Position numbers and translations under genes: made by a program. From Cribrihabitans_A pelagius (GTDB taxonomy: Bacteria > Pseudomonadota > Alphaproteobacteria > Rhodobacterales > Rhodobacteraceae), in the NCBI RefSeq assembly GCF_048820915.1, contig NZ_JBMERR010000017.1, forward strand, positions 1-64,000: DNA of 64,000 nt. The letters are read 5' to 3'. The notes below the pieces were generated by a model. It had not been told where the DNA came from. It worked only from the letters and a program-made list of their open reading frames with translations, and did not search any database. Within the stretch, counting starts at the first letter, position 1. Each line of letters begins with the position of its first letter. Below are positions 42,636 through 49,962 of the stretch, in pieces.

Positions 42636-43853
42636 ATGACCATGAGCATGACCACCCCCAGCGACAGCGTCGCCAAGAAAAACGTCGCGATCCTCGTGCT
42701 TGCGCAGGCGATCCTGGGCGCGCAGATGCCGATGATTTTCACCATCGGCGGGCTGGCGGGGCAGGCGCTCGCCTCCAACCCCTGTTTTGCAACGCTGCCG
42801 ATCTCGCTGATCGTGGGCGGCTCGATGCTGGCGGCCACGCCGATTTCGGCCATTATGCAGCGCTGGGGCCGGCGCGCGGGATTCTTCGTGGGGGCAGCCT
42901 TTGGCGCGCTTGGCGGGCTGATCGGGGCCTATGGGCTCTACCTCGGCTCCTTCCCGCTGTTCCTGCTCGGCAGTCTGCTGACCGGCATCTACATGAGCGC
43001 GCATGGCTTTTACCGCTTTGCCGCCGCCGATACGGCGTCCGAGGCGTTCCGGCCCAAGGCGATTTCCTACGTGATGGCCGGCGGGCTGGCGGCGGCCATA
43101 ATCGGCCCGCAGCTGGTGAAGGCGACGAGCCAGGCCTTTGTGATCCCCTTCCTCGGCACCTATATGGCGGTGATTGCGGTGAACGTGCTGGGGGCAGCGT
43201 TGTTCCTGTTCCTCGACATCCCCAAACCGCCGGCGCCTGCGGTGGATGCGCCGCGCGGCCGCAGCCGGGCTGAGCTGTTGAAGACGCCGGTAATCGCGGT
43301 CGCGGTGATCTGCGCGATGGTCTCTTATGCGCTGATGAACCTGGTGATGACCTCGACCCCGCTGGCGGTGGTGGGCTGCGGCTACTCCGAGGGCCGGGCC
43401 GCCGATGTGGTGACCTCGCACGTATTGGCGATGTATGTGCCGTCATTCTTCACCGGCCATCTGATCGCCCGCTTCGGGGTGGAGAAGATCGTGGCGGCCG
43501 GTCTGGTGATCCTGGCCGCGGCCGGGGCGGTGGCGCTGCAAGGGGTGGAGCTTGGCAATTTCTTCGTGGCGCTGGTGCTCTTGGGTGTGGGCTGGAACTT
43601 CGGCTTTATCGGCGCGACGACCATGCTGGCCGGCGCCCATGAGGCGCATGAGCGCGGCCGGATGCAGGGGCTGAACGATCTTCTGGTATTTGGCGGCGTG
43701 ACCGTGGCCTCGCTTGCCTCGGGCGGCTTGATGAACTGCTCCGGCGGCAACCCGGTGGATGGCTGGAACGCGGTCAACATGGCGATGACGCCCTTCCTGG
43801 TGCTTGCGGGCGGCGCGCTTCTGTGGCTGGTGCTGCGGCCGCGGGAGGCGTGA
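42636..43853 (+). CDS. MFS transporter
   Basis: A 405-residue inner-membrane protein with about 12 hydrophobic helices in two halves. The loop between helices 2 and 3 has AAAGFFV-like basic content (MQRWGRRAGFFVGAAFGALGG), the usual MFS motif A position. There is a central hydrophilic loop near residues 195-215 (PKPPAPAVDAPRGRSRAELLK). Substrate unknown. It is divergent from the AlkA-type gene with 97 bases between starts, and shares nothing obvious with the genes after it. Confidence 0.85.
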   Translation: MTMSMTTPSDSVAKKNVAILVLAQAILGAQMPMIFTIGGLAGQALASNPCFATLPISLIVGGSMLAATPISAIMQRWGRRAGFFVGAAFGALGGLIGAYGLYLGSFPLFLLGSLLTGIYMSAHGFYRFAAADTASEAFRPKAISYVMAGGLAAAIIGPQLVKATSQAFVIPFLGTYMAVIAVNVLGAALFLFLDIPKPPAPAVDAPRGRSRAELLKTPVIAVAVICAMVSYALMNLVMTSTPLAVVGCGYSEGRAADVVTSHVLAMYVPSFFTGHLIARFGVEKIVAAGLVILAAAGAVALQGVELGNFFVALVLLGVGWNFGFIGATTMLAGAHEAHERGRMQGLNDLLVFGGVTVASLASGGLMNCSGGNPVDGWNAVNMAMTPFLVLAGGALLWLVLRPREA

Positions 43854-44034
43854 GAGCAGGCCTCGGCGGCACCGGGAAGGGCGGCCCCCGACCCTCTCCC
43901 CGGGCGGGCGCGCTGCAACCTCCCGGCAAGACCAACCGCGGATCTGAATGGGGACCGGGTTGCACCAGCCGGACGGCGCATGCCCCCTCGCACGTCCGGG
44001 CGCGGCCCGCCCCTGTGTCAAAACAGCCGTCGCG

Positions 44035-44811
44035 CTACCACCGCCCCAGCGCCGCGCGCCACATCAGGCTGCCACGCTTGCGGAATTCGCTCAGCCCCAG
44101 TGCGCCCTGCACCACCCGTTCGGGCTGACGCACCGCCTGCCGCAGGATGGAGCCGGCCTGCCAGCCCGCCAGCAAGGCGACCCCCGCCTCGCGCGAGACC
44201 TTGCTGCCGGCCGCACGCGCGGCCTCCAGCCGCTCCAGCCCGCGACGGGCCAGCGCCTGGACGGCTTCCGGCGTGCCCTCCACCAGCGGAATGCGGTTGT
44301 TGCGCTCCAGCTCAGGAACGGCCCTCAACCAGTTGGCGATCCCGGCCCCATAGGCAAAATCGCGTACCACGGACTCGTCGGCCTCCCCCAGAGAGCCCGC
44401 CGCCATCCACATCAGCGACCCGGCGGTCGCGTCGATATAGGCGTCAAAGGCCCCTGCATCCTCGAAGGCGTCGCGGTAGATGTCCCAGCGCCGCGCTTCG
44501 GCCATGCCCTCTATCAGCCGCGCAAATTCCGGCTTCAGCGTCCGCGCCAGGGGTGTTGCCACGTAGTGGCGGCGCACCGGTTTACCCGCGGCAATCTCGG
44601 CCCCGGCGTCGCGCCACCATTGCACCCGCATCTCTGCGATCATCGCCTCCTGGCTGGCCCAGGGCGCCCGCGCCAGCTCGATGTTGAAGGCGTATAGCGC
44701 AAACAGCAGCGGACGTGCCTCGGCCGGAGCCGCCATGGTGGCAAGAAACCGGTCCGGGTCGCTCTTTTGCACCAGCTCCGCGCAGGCGGTCAGATCGTCG
44801 TCAAACTGCAT
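44035..44811 (-). CDS. squalene/phytoene synthase family protein (NDUFAF6-like)
   Basis: A 258-residue all-helical protein of the trans-isoprenyl synthase superfamily. DPDRFLATMAAPAEARPLLFALYAFNIELARA near the start and MRVQWWRDAGAEIAAGKPVRRH match the family, but the two Asp-rich D-x-x-x-D metal sites are not intact, and no carotenoid or hopanoid genes are nearby. Such proteins resemble mitochondrial NDUFAF6, a complex I assembly factor, so a non-enzymatic role is likely. Its start overlaps the end of cimA by 11 bases. Confidence 0.78.
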   Translation of the reverse strand: MQFDDDLTACAELVQKSDPDRFLATMAAPAEARPLLFALYAFNIELARAPWASQEAMIAEMRVQWWRDAGAEIAAGKPVRRHYVATPLARTLKPEFARLIEGMAEARRWDIYRDAFEDAGAFDAYIDATAGSLMWMAAGSLGEADESVVRDFAYGAGIANWLRAVPELERNNRIPLVEGTPEAVQALARRGLERLEAARAAGSKVSREAGVALLAGWQAGSILRQAVRQPERVVQGALGLSEFRKRGSLMWRAALGRW

Positions 44812-46435
44812 CCGCCTGCCCGGCCCCGCAGTCATGCACCAGTTTCCATCGGATGGCGTCCAGCAGCGCCTCGAACGACGCATCGATGATGTTCGCGCTG
44901 ACGCCAACGGTGGACCAACGGCGGCCCTGGCTGTCCTCGCTGTCGATGATCACGCGGGTCACCGCCTCGGTGCCGCCCTGGGTGATGCGCACCTTGAAAT
45001 CGACCAGCCGCATGTCTTCAAGCTGCACGGAATAGCGCCCCAGATCCTTTATCAGCGCCTTGGCGAGCGCGTTCACCGGGCCGCGGTCACTGCCGGTTTC
45101 GTCGAGCGACTCGCTGACGGACAAGCGCTTTTCGCCATCGACCTTCACGACCACGACGGCCTCCGAGAGGCTGACCATCCGGTTGTACTTGTTCTTGCGC
45201 CGCTCGACGGTGACCTTGTAGCGCTTGACCTCAAAGAACTCCGGCAGCTGGTCCAGTTTTTCCCGCGCCAGCAGTTCGAAGGAGGCCTGCGCGGTGTCAT
45301 ATGAATAGCCTTCCGCCTCGCGCGCCTTGATCCGCTCCAGGATCTGCGCCAGCGCCGGGTTGCCCTTTGCAACGGTGAGCCCCGCGTCGGTCAGGCGCTT
45401 GCGCAGGTTCGACTGGCCGGCCTGGTTAGACATCGGGATGACCCGCGCATTGCCGACCCTGCCCGGGTCGATATGCTCATAGGTCGAAGGATCCTTGAGG
45501 ATCGCGCTGGCGTGCAGGCCCGCCTTGTGGGCAAAGGCCGAGGCCCCCACATAGGCCGCCTGCCGCACCGGAACCCGGTTCAGGATATCATCCAGCATCC
45601 GGCTGATCCGGGTCAGCCCCGCGAGGGCGTTCAGGCTCACCCCGGTCTCGAACCGGCTGGCATAGGGTTCCTTCAGCAAGAGCGTCGGGATCAGCGCGGT
45701 GAGGTTGGCATTGCCGCAGCGTTCGCCCAGACCGTTCAGCGTGCCCTGGACCTGCCGCGCCCCGGCATCCACCGCGGCCAGCGAACAGGCCACAGCGTTT
45801 TCCGTGTCGTTATGGGTATGTATGCCCAGTTTCTCACCCGGAATTCCGGCCTTAACGACCTCGGTGACGATCCGATGCACCTCCGCGGGCAGCGCGCCGC
45901 CATTGGTGTCGCACAGCACCACCCAGCGCGCCCCGGCCTCCAGCGCTGCACGGCAGGCTGCCAGCGCGTAGTCCGGATTGTCCTTGTAACCGTCGAAGAA
46001 ATGCTCGGCATCAAACAGCGCCTCGCGCCCCTGCGCCACGATATGGGCGACCGAGGCGCGGATGTTCTCCAGGTTCTCTTCAAGCCCGATCCCCAGCGCG
46101 TGGGTTACATGGTAGTCGTGGCTCTTGCCGACCAGACAGACGGCCGGGGTGCCTGCGTTGATCACTGCCGCCAGAACATCGTCATTTCCGGCGGACCGCC
46201 CGGTCCGTTTGGTCATGCCAAAAGCGGTCATGGTGGCGCGGGTCTTCGGCGCCTCTTCAAAAAACGCACTGTCGGTCGGATTTGCACCGGGCCAGCCGCC
46301 TTCGATGTAGTCGATGCCCAGGCCGTCAAGCGCCTGCGCGATCTGCTTTTTTTCCGCGGTCGAGAATTGAACCCCTTGGGTTTGCTGCCCGTCCCGCAGG
46401 CTGGTGTCGTAGAGAAAAAGGCGTTCCTTGGACAT
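44801..46435 (-). CDS. cimA: (R)-citramalate synthase
   Basis: CimA condenses pyruvate and acetyl-CoA to citramalate, the threonine-independent entry to isoleucine synthesis. The 544-residue protein starts with the DRE-TIM pattern YDTSLRDGQQTQGVQFS, continues with DYIEGGWPGANPTD and LGIHTHNDTENAVACSL, and ends with the LeuA-type allosteric domain (about 400-540), the site of isoleucine feedback. The GANPTDxxFF form distinguishes it from LeuA. Its start shares one base with the cysS stop (TGATG). Confidence 0.93.
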   Translation of the reverse strand: MSKERLFLYDTSLRDGQQTQGVQFSTAEKKQIAQALDGLGIDYIEGGWPGANPTDSAFFEEAPKTRATMTAFGMTKRTGRSAGNDDVLAAVINAGTPAVCLVGKSHDYHVTHALGIGLEENLENIRASVAHIVAQGREALFDAEHFFDGYKDNPDYALAACRAALEAGARWVVLCDTNGGALPAEVHRIVTEVVKAGIPGEKLGIHTHNDTENAVACSLAAVDAGARQVQGTLNGLGERCGNANLTALIPTLLLKEPYASRFETGVSLNALAGLTRISRMLDDILNRVPVRQAAYVGASAFAHKAGLHASAILKDPSTYEHIDPGRVGNARVIPMSNQAGQSNLRKRLTDAGLTVAKGNPALAQILERIKAREAEGYSYDTAQASFELLAREKLDQLPEFFEVKRYKVTVERRKNKYNRMVSLSEAVVVVKVDGEKRLSVSESLDETGSDRGPVNALAKALIKDLGRYSVQLEDMRLVDFKVRITQGGTEAVTRVIIDSEDSQGRRWSTVGVSANIIDASFEALLDAIRWKLVHDCGAGQADAV

Positions 46436-47817
46436 CAAAGCGCCTCCAGTTTAGCGGGGTCAAATCCCGTGCCCGGCACCAGTTCGACACCGGCTTTGCT
46501 CATACGAACCTCGAGGCCTGCCTTCACAAAAACCGCCTTCAGCCGGTCTACTTCGGAAAAGTCCTTGCTTTCCATGGCCTTCCGCCGCACGTCGGAGAAC
46601 TTTTCCTCATAGGCCGTCAGATCAATGGAAGGTGCGGATGCCCAAGCCCCCAAGTCCTCGGTCAGCAGCCCGAGCATCCTGGCCGAAGCCAGCAGTCCGG
46701 CCGCGTCGTCCGCCGCCGCCAGCTTGTGCAACTCGGCAATGGCACCTGCGGTATTGAGGTCATCCGCCAGTGCTTCCAGGACCGCGGCAGCAGCGCTGGA
46801 CGCGGGCTCGATGCCCGCGGTCAGCGCCCGCCACTTGCGCAGCGTGGCCTCGGCCTCCTTGGCTTTCCTGTCGGTCCAATCCATTGGTTTACGGTAATGG
46901 GTTTGCAGGAACACAAAGCGGATCACCTCCCCCGGGTAGCCCTGGTCGAGCAGATCGCGCACGGTGAAGAAATTGCCCAGCGACTTGGACATTTTCTTGC
47001 CCTCGACCTGCAGCATCTCGTTATGCAGCCAGAAACGCGCAAACTCACTCTGGGGACGGGCACAGCAGCTTTGCGCGATTTCATTCTCGTGATGCGGAAA
47101 CATCAGGTCGTTGCCGCCGCCGTGAATGTCGAAGGTCTCACCCAGCAATTCATACGCCATCGCCGAGCATTCGATGTGCCAGCCCGGCCGGCCGCGGCCC
47201 CAAGGGCTGTCCCAACCGGGCAGATCGCCGCTCGACGGCTTCCACAGCACGAAGTCCATCGGGTTCTTCTTGTAGGGCGCGACCTCCACTCTGGCACCCG
47301 CGATCATGTCATCGACCGAGCGCCCTGACAGCCTGCCATAGCGCTCTTTCCAGCTCTCCACTGCAAACAGCACATGGCCCTCCGCCGCATAGGCGTGGCC
47401 CTTGGCGATCAGATCCCCGATCATCGCCACCATCTGCGGGATATATTGCGTCGCGCGCGGCATATGGGTGGGCTCCAGCGCACCCAGTTCGCCCATATCC
47501 TCCAGGAACCAGGCGGTGGTCTCGGCGGTGATGTCGCCGATCGGGCGGCCGGTTTCCGCGGCGCGGGCGTTGATCTTGTCGTCGACGTCAGTGAAGTTTC
47601 GCACATAGGTCACTGATTTTCGACCATAAACCTCGCGCAGAAGCCGAAACAGAACGTCAAAGACCACAACCGGGCGTGCGTTGCCCAGATGGGCCCGGTC
47701 GTAAACGGTAGGACCGCAGACATACATCCGCACATTGGCGGCGTCGATCGGCTCAAAAACCTCCCGCGCCCGCGTCTTGGTGTTGTGCAGCTTGATCGCA
47801 ATATCCTTGGTGTCCAT
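46435..47817 (-). CDS. cysS: cysteinyl-tRNA synthetase
   Basis: A 460-residue class I tRNA synthetase. The HIGH-type motif is in VYDRAHLGNARP, the KMSKS motif is intact in GKKMSKSLGNF, and the zinc-binding ligands occur as in CGPTVYD and the later GWHIECSAM and HGGGNDLMFPHHENEIAQS motifs. ATG 47817 follows AAAGGA. It is the first gene of cysS-cimA-squalene synthase-like. A 344-base region upstream holds a Cys-codon-rich short frame and an overlapping set of GC-rich arms ending just before this ribosome site. Confidence 0.97.
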   Translation of the reverse strand: MDTKDIAIKLHNTKTRAREVFEPIDAANVRMYVCGPTVYDRAHLGNARPVVVFDVLFRLLREVYGRKSVTYVRNFTDVDDKINARAAETGRPIGDITAETTAWFLEDMGELGALEPTHMPRATQYIPQMVAMIGDLIAKGHAYAAEGHVLFAVESWKERYGRLSGRSVDDMIAGARVEVAPYKKNPMDFVLWKPSSGDLPGWDSPWGRGRPGWHIECSAMAYELLGETFDIHGGGNDLMFPHHENEIAQSCCARPQSEFARFWLHNEMLQVEGKKMSKSLGNFFTVRDLLDQGYPGEVIRFVFLQTHYRKPMDWTDRKAKEAEATLRKWRALTAGIEPASSAAAAVLEALADDLNTAGAIAELHKLAAADDAAGLLASARMLGLLTEDLGAWASAPSIDLTAYEEKFSDVRRKAMESKDFSEVDRLKAVFVKAGLEVRMSKAGVELVPGTGFDPAKLEAL

Positions 47818-47930
47818 GCCCGGTCCTTTCACATGCCCGGCCGTGGCTGGCCGGCGCTCCCTTCACGCGCAGCGCGGGCTTAGCAACTTGTCAGGAAAAT
47901 GGAAACGACAGAAACCGGCCCGCTGATATG

Positions 47931-47975
47931 TCAGCAGGTAATGCAGCAGATCATCGCGATGAGGGTCTGTTTCAT
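47931..47975 (-). CDS. possible Cys-rich leader peptide upstream of cysS
   Basis: An ATG-to-TGA frame of 14 codons reads MKQTLIAMICCITC, with three Cys codons (all TGC) in the last five positions, 114 bases before the cysS start. In-frame codons upstream add two more Cys but no better start. No Shine-Dalgarno sequence is visible before the ATG, which is the main weakness. The position and the Cys codons fit a leader that would sense charged tRNA-Cys, the product of the downstream gene. Confidence 0.3.
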   Translation of the reverse strand: MKQTLIAMICCITC

Positions 47976-48074
47976 GCAGGCTGGATAGCACGGGTTTTGC
48001 GCACCGCCAAGTCTGCCGTGCGCGCGCGGCGGCGAAAGGTCCGCAAAATGCGGATTCAGGCAAACGAAAAGACC

Positions 48075-48119
48075 GCCCCGGCCGCCCCATGAACGGGACA
48101 GTCAGGACGGCCTTGGGGC
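48075..48119 (-). terminator. terminator of the outer-membrane barrel gene
   Basis: On the minus strand GCCCC-aa-GGCCG pairs with CGGCC-GGGGC around a long loop and is followed by GGTCTTTTCG, about 45 bases after the stop codon. Confidence 0.6.
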
Positions 48120-48161
48120 ACGGCTGCGCAGAGGCGGGCCGCGCCAGAGCCCCCGGCAGGC

Positions 48162-48743
48162 TTAGAAGTGGAACGACGCGCGCACCGCAACCGAGGTTGC
48201 CTCGCCGCCGACGCCGGTGTTGCCGAATTCGTCGAAGTCATGCTCCAGGACTTCGCCGCCGACGCTCCACTGGTCGTTCACCTTGTAGGCCAGGCCGAGG
48301 CCGTAGAATTCGCCGGTCTCATCACCCAGCGAGGTTTCGGCCTCCGCAACACCAGCGGTCACGTAACCCAGAACGCGGCCGAAGTCGTAACCGGCCTTCA
48401 CTTTGCCGCGTGCGACGGAATCGACGCTCGCGACGCCGCCCAGATCCACATCGGTCTCGTCATATTCAATCTCACCACCCAGCACGAAACGGCCGAAATC
48501 GTGATTGTAGCCGCCGTGAATACCGTAGGCAGCGTCGTCGCCCGAAAGGCCGTTGTCGGCGTCGGCGTCAAGCTGGCCAACCTGGCCACCCAGATAGAAA
48601 CCGGTCCAGTCCCCACCGTAATCGACCACCGGAACCGGTGCCGGCGCGGGTGCCGGTTCCACAACCGGTTCGCTCAGGTTGCCGGCGAATGCCGCACTGC
48701 CCATTGCGGCGGCGATGGCTGTCATAGCTACGAAACGAGTCAT
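48162..48743 (-). CDS. porin-family outer-membrane beta-barrel protein
   Basis: A 193-residue protein with a signal peptide (MTRFVAMTAIAAAMGSAAFA, cleavage before Gly-Asn), a Pro/Ala/Val spacer (about 27-40), then an eight-strand type barrel: WTGFYLGGQVGQL, YGIHGGYNHDFGRFVLGGEIEY, VKAGYDFGRVLGYVTAGV, FYGLGLAYKVNDQWSVGGEVL and the final strand ending in Phe (ASFHF), the usual outer-membrane assembly signal. It resembles Omp25/OmpW-like small porins. It is followed by a terminator and preceded by a related barrel gene on the same strand. Confidence 0.85.
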   Translation of the reverse strand: MTRFVAMTAIAAAMGSAAFAGNLSEPVVEPAPAPAPVPVVDYGGDWTGFYLGGQVGQLDADADNGLSGDDAAYGIHGGYNHDFGRFVLGGEIEYDETDVDLGGVASVDSVARGKVKAGYDFGRVLGYVTAGVAEAETSLGDETGEFYGLGLAYKVNDQWSVGGEVLEHDFDEFGNTGVGGEATSVAVRASFHF

Positions 48744-48981
48744 TCAGACTTCTCCTTTTGCAGTGCCAGCGCAAGTTGTGCGCCGGTGGATTGTACAAAA
48801 GGGCTCGGGACCGGAACTTCCAGTGCTGGTGTCAAATGCCCCTGCCAAATACGCGGCGGTTTGCCAAAACGCCCATGACGTGTGCATTTTTCCGCCAATA
48901 GCCGCCGGATTTTTGCAACTGCGCCAGCCAGTTTGCACGGCGCGTGTTGAAATACGCCTGCCGCGCACCCAATTGGAGCCG

Positions 48982-49491
48982 CTAAAATCGAAATGCGGCG
49001 CCCAAGGACAGGGTTTCACCCCGCGGTGCAGCCGGGCCGCTGGCAGGACCGGCCTGGTGATGCAGCAGCTCCCCGGTGAGTTGCAGCGCGCGGTTAAGCG
49101 ACACCCGCATGCCCAGCCCCAGCACGGGCCCGCTGCTGCGCCCGCCCCCGGTGGCGGCCTGCACCCGGCCCAAGGTGACGTAGCCAAGCGCGGGCCCGAA
49201 ATCATAGCCCGCCCGGGCGCGCAGCTGGCGGGTTTCCTCGGCCTCCAGCGCCCGGGCCAATGGCCCGTCCTGGGTGAGCGCGACCATGCCGCCAAGCACA
49301 AGGCTGCCGAAATCGCGGTCATAATCCAGCCGCATGGTGCCGGCCTGCGCCGGATTGCGCGCGGGAGCAGCTGGGGCTGCGGCCTGCCGGGAGCTTGCGG
49401 AAGAGAACAGCGGCCTGCTCCAGTCACTGGCATGGGACGGCGGAGCGGCCAGGCAGGCAAGAGCCGCGGCAACGGTCAGGAAGGGGTGCAT
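48982..49491 (-). CDS. second small outer-membrane beta-barrel protein
   Basis: A protein of 169 residues with a signal peptide ending near Ser-His-Ala-Ser, a Pro/Ala-rich spacer, and a shorter barrel: GTMRLDYDRDFGSLVLGGMVAL, ARAGYDFGPALGYVTLGRV, SGPVLGLGMRVSLNRALQLTGELL and a final strand ending AAFRF. The DFGxxVLGG and AGYDFGxxLGYVTxG segments match the downstream barrel gene, so the two are paralogues. The ATG at 49491 is used; one six codons upstream is possible. Confidence 0.75.
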   Translation of the reverse strand: MHPFLTVAAALACLAAPPSHASDWSRPLFSSASSRQAAAPAAPARNPAQAGTMRLDYDRDFGSLVLGGMVALTQDGPLARALEAEETRQLRARAGYDFGPALGYVTLGRVQAATGGGRSSGPVLGLGMRVSLNRALQLTGELLHHQAGPASGPAAPRGETLSLGAAFRF

Positions 49492-49829
49492 TTTCCAAGC
49501 TGCTGGCATGTGGCTTTGCCCCTACTGTCTGCGCCGTTTCTGCGCGCCATCCCTGGACCGCCAGTCTCGCAGGCAAGTCTTAACAATTGGTTCCTGCCAC
49601 TGTGCCACCGCATGGTTCTCAGCGCCAAAGAAAATCTCGCCGCGGCGGCGCGAGCTGGCTTGCATTTTATCCGTATTTAACCGGGTTGCGGCACAATGCC
49701 GGGGACAGGCCGCAGATGGGACAGGCGCCAGCGGGATGAAAAAGATGTCGCTTTTTTCACTGACGTCGCGAACACGATAGAATCGCACCACCCAGCTGCC
49801 AGTCTGTCCCTAACGTGAGGAGAGACCGC
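49492..49829. other. intergenic region between barrel gene and mttB leader
   Basis: No gene is supported. The stretch about 49735-49765 contains AAAAAGatgtcgCTTTTTT, a small hairpin whose arms pair over six bases. Promoters for the barrel gene (minus) and mttB (plus) must lie here, but no convincing hexamer pair was seen. Confidence 0.3.
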
Positions 49830-49916
49830 ATGCAGGGGGAACGCTGTTCAGTGAGCCTGGTATGCCGCACCATCGGTGCGGCGCGCGGACGTGCGGCCCG
49901 CGGGCGGCCGGTCTGA
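49830..49916 (+). CDS. possible leader peptide with internal hairpin upstream of mttB
   Basis: A 28-codon frame (starting MQGERCSVSLVCRTIGAARG and ending in an Arg/Gly-rich tail) has GAGGAG 8 bases before its ATG, a better ribosome site than that of mttB itself. Inside it is a perfect 8-base hairpin GCCGCACC-ATC-GGTGCGGC (49864-49882), and GC-rich complementary runs follow. The stop is 46 bases before the mttB start. It could be a regulatory upstream frame or a chance ORF. Confidence 0.3.
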   Translation: MQGERCSVSLVCRTIGAARGRAARGRPV

Positions 49917-49962
49917 GGCAGATGCTTTCCCCTTCCACCGCACGCAAATCAGAGACATTCGC

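Larger units (their letters stand above)
47818..48161. other. 344-base region between outer-membrane barrel gene and cysS
   Basis: Besides the barrel-gene terminator and the short Cys-rich frame, the region holds three complementary segments on the minus strand: GGCCGG (within 47915-47921), CCGGCC (47849-47854) and GGCCGG (47837-47842). The middle one can pair with either neighbour, and the second pairing ends 6-8 bases before the cysS ribosome site. Confidence 0.4.
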
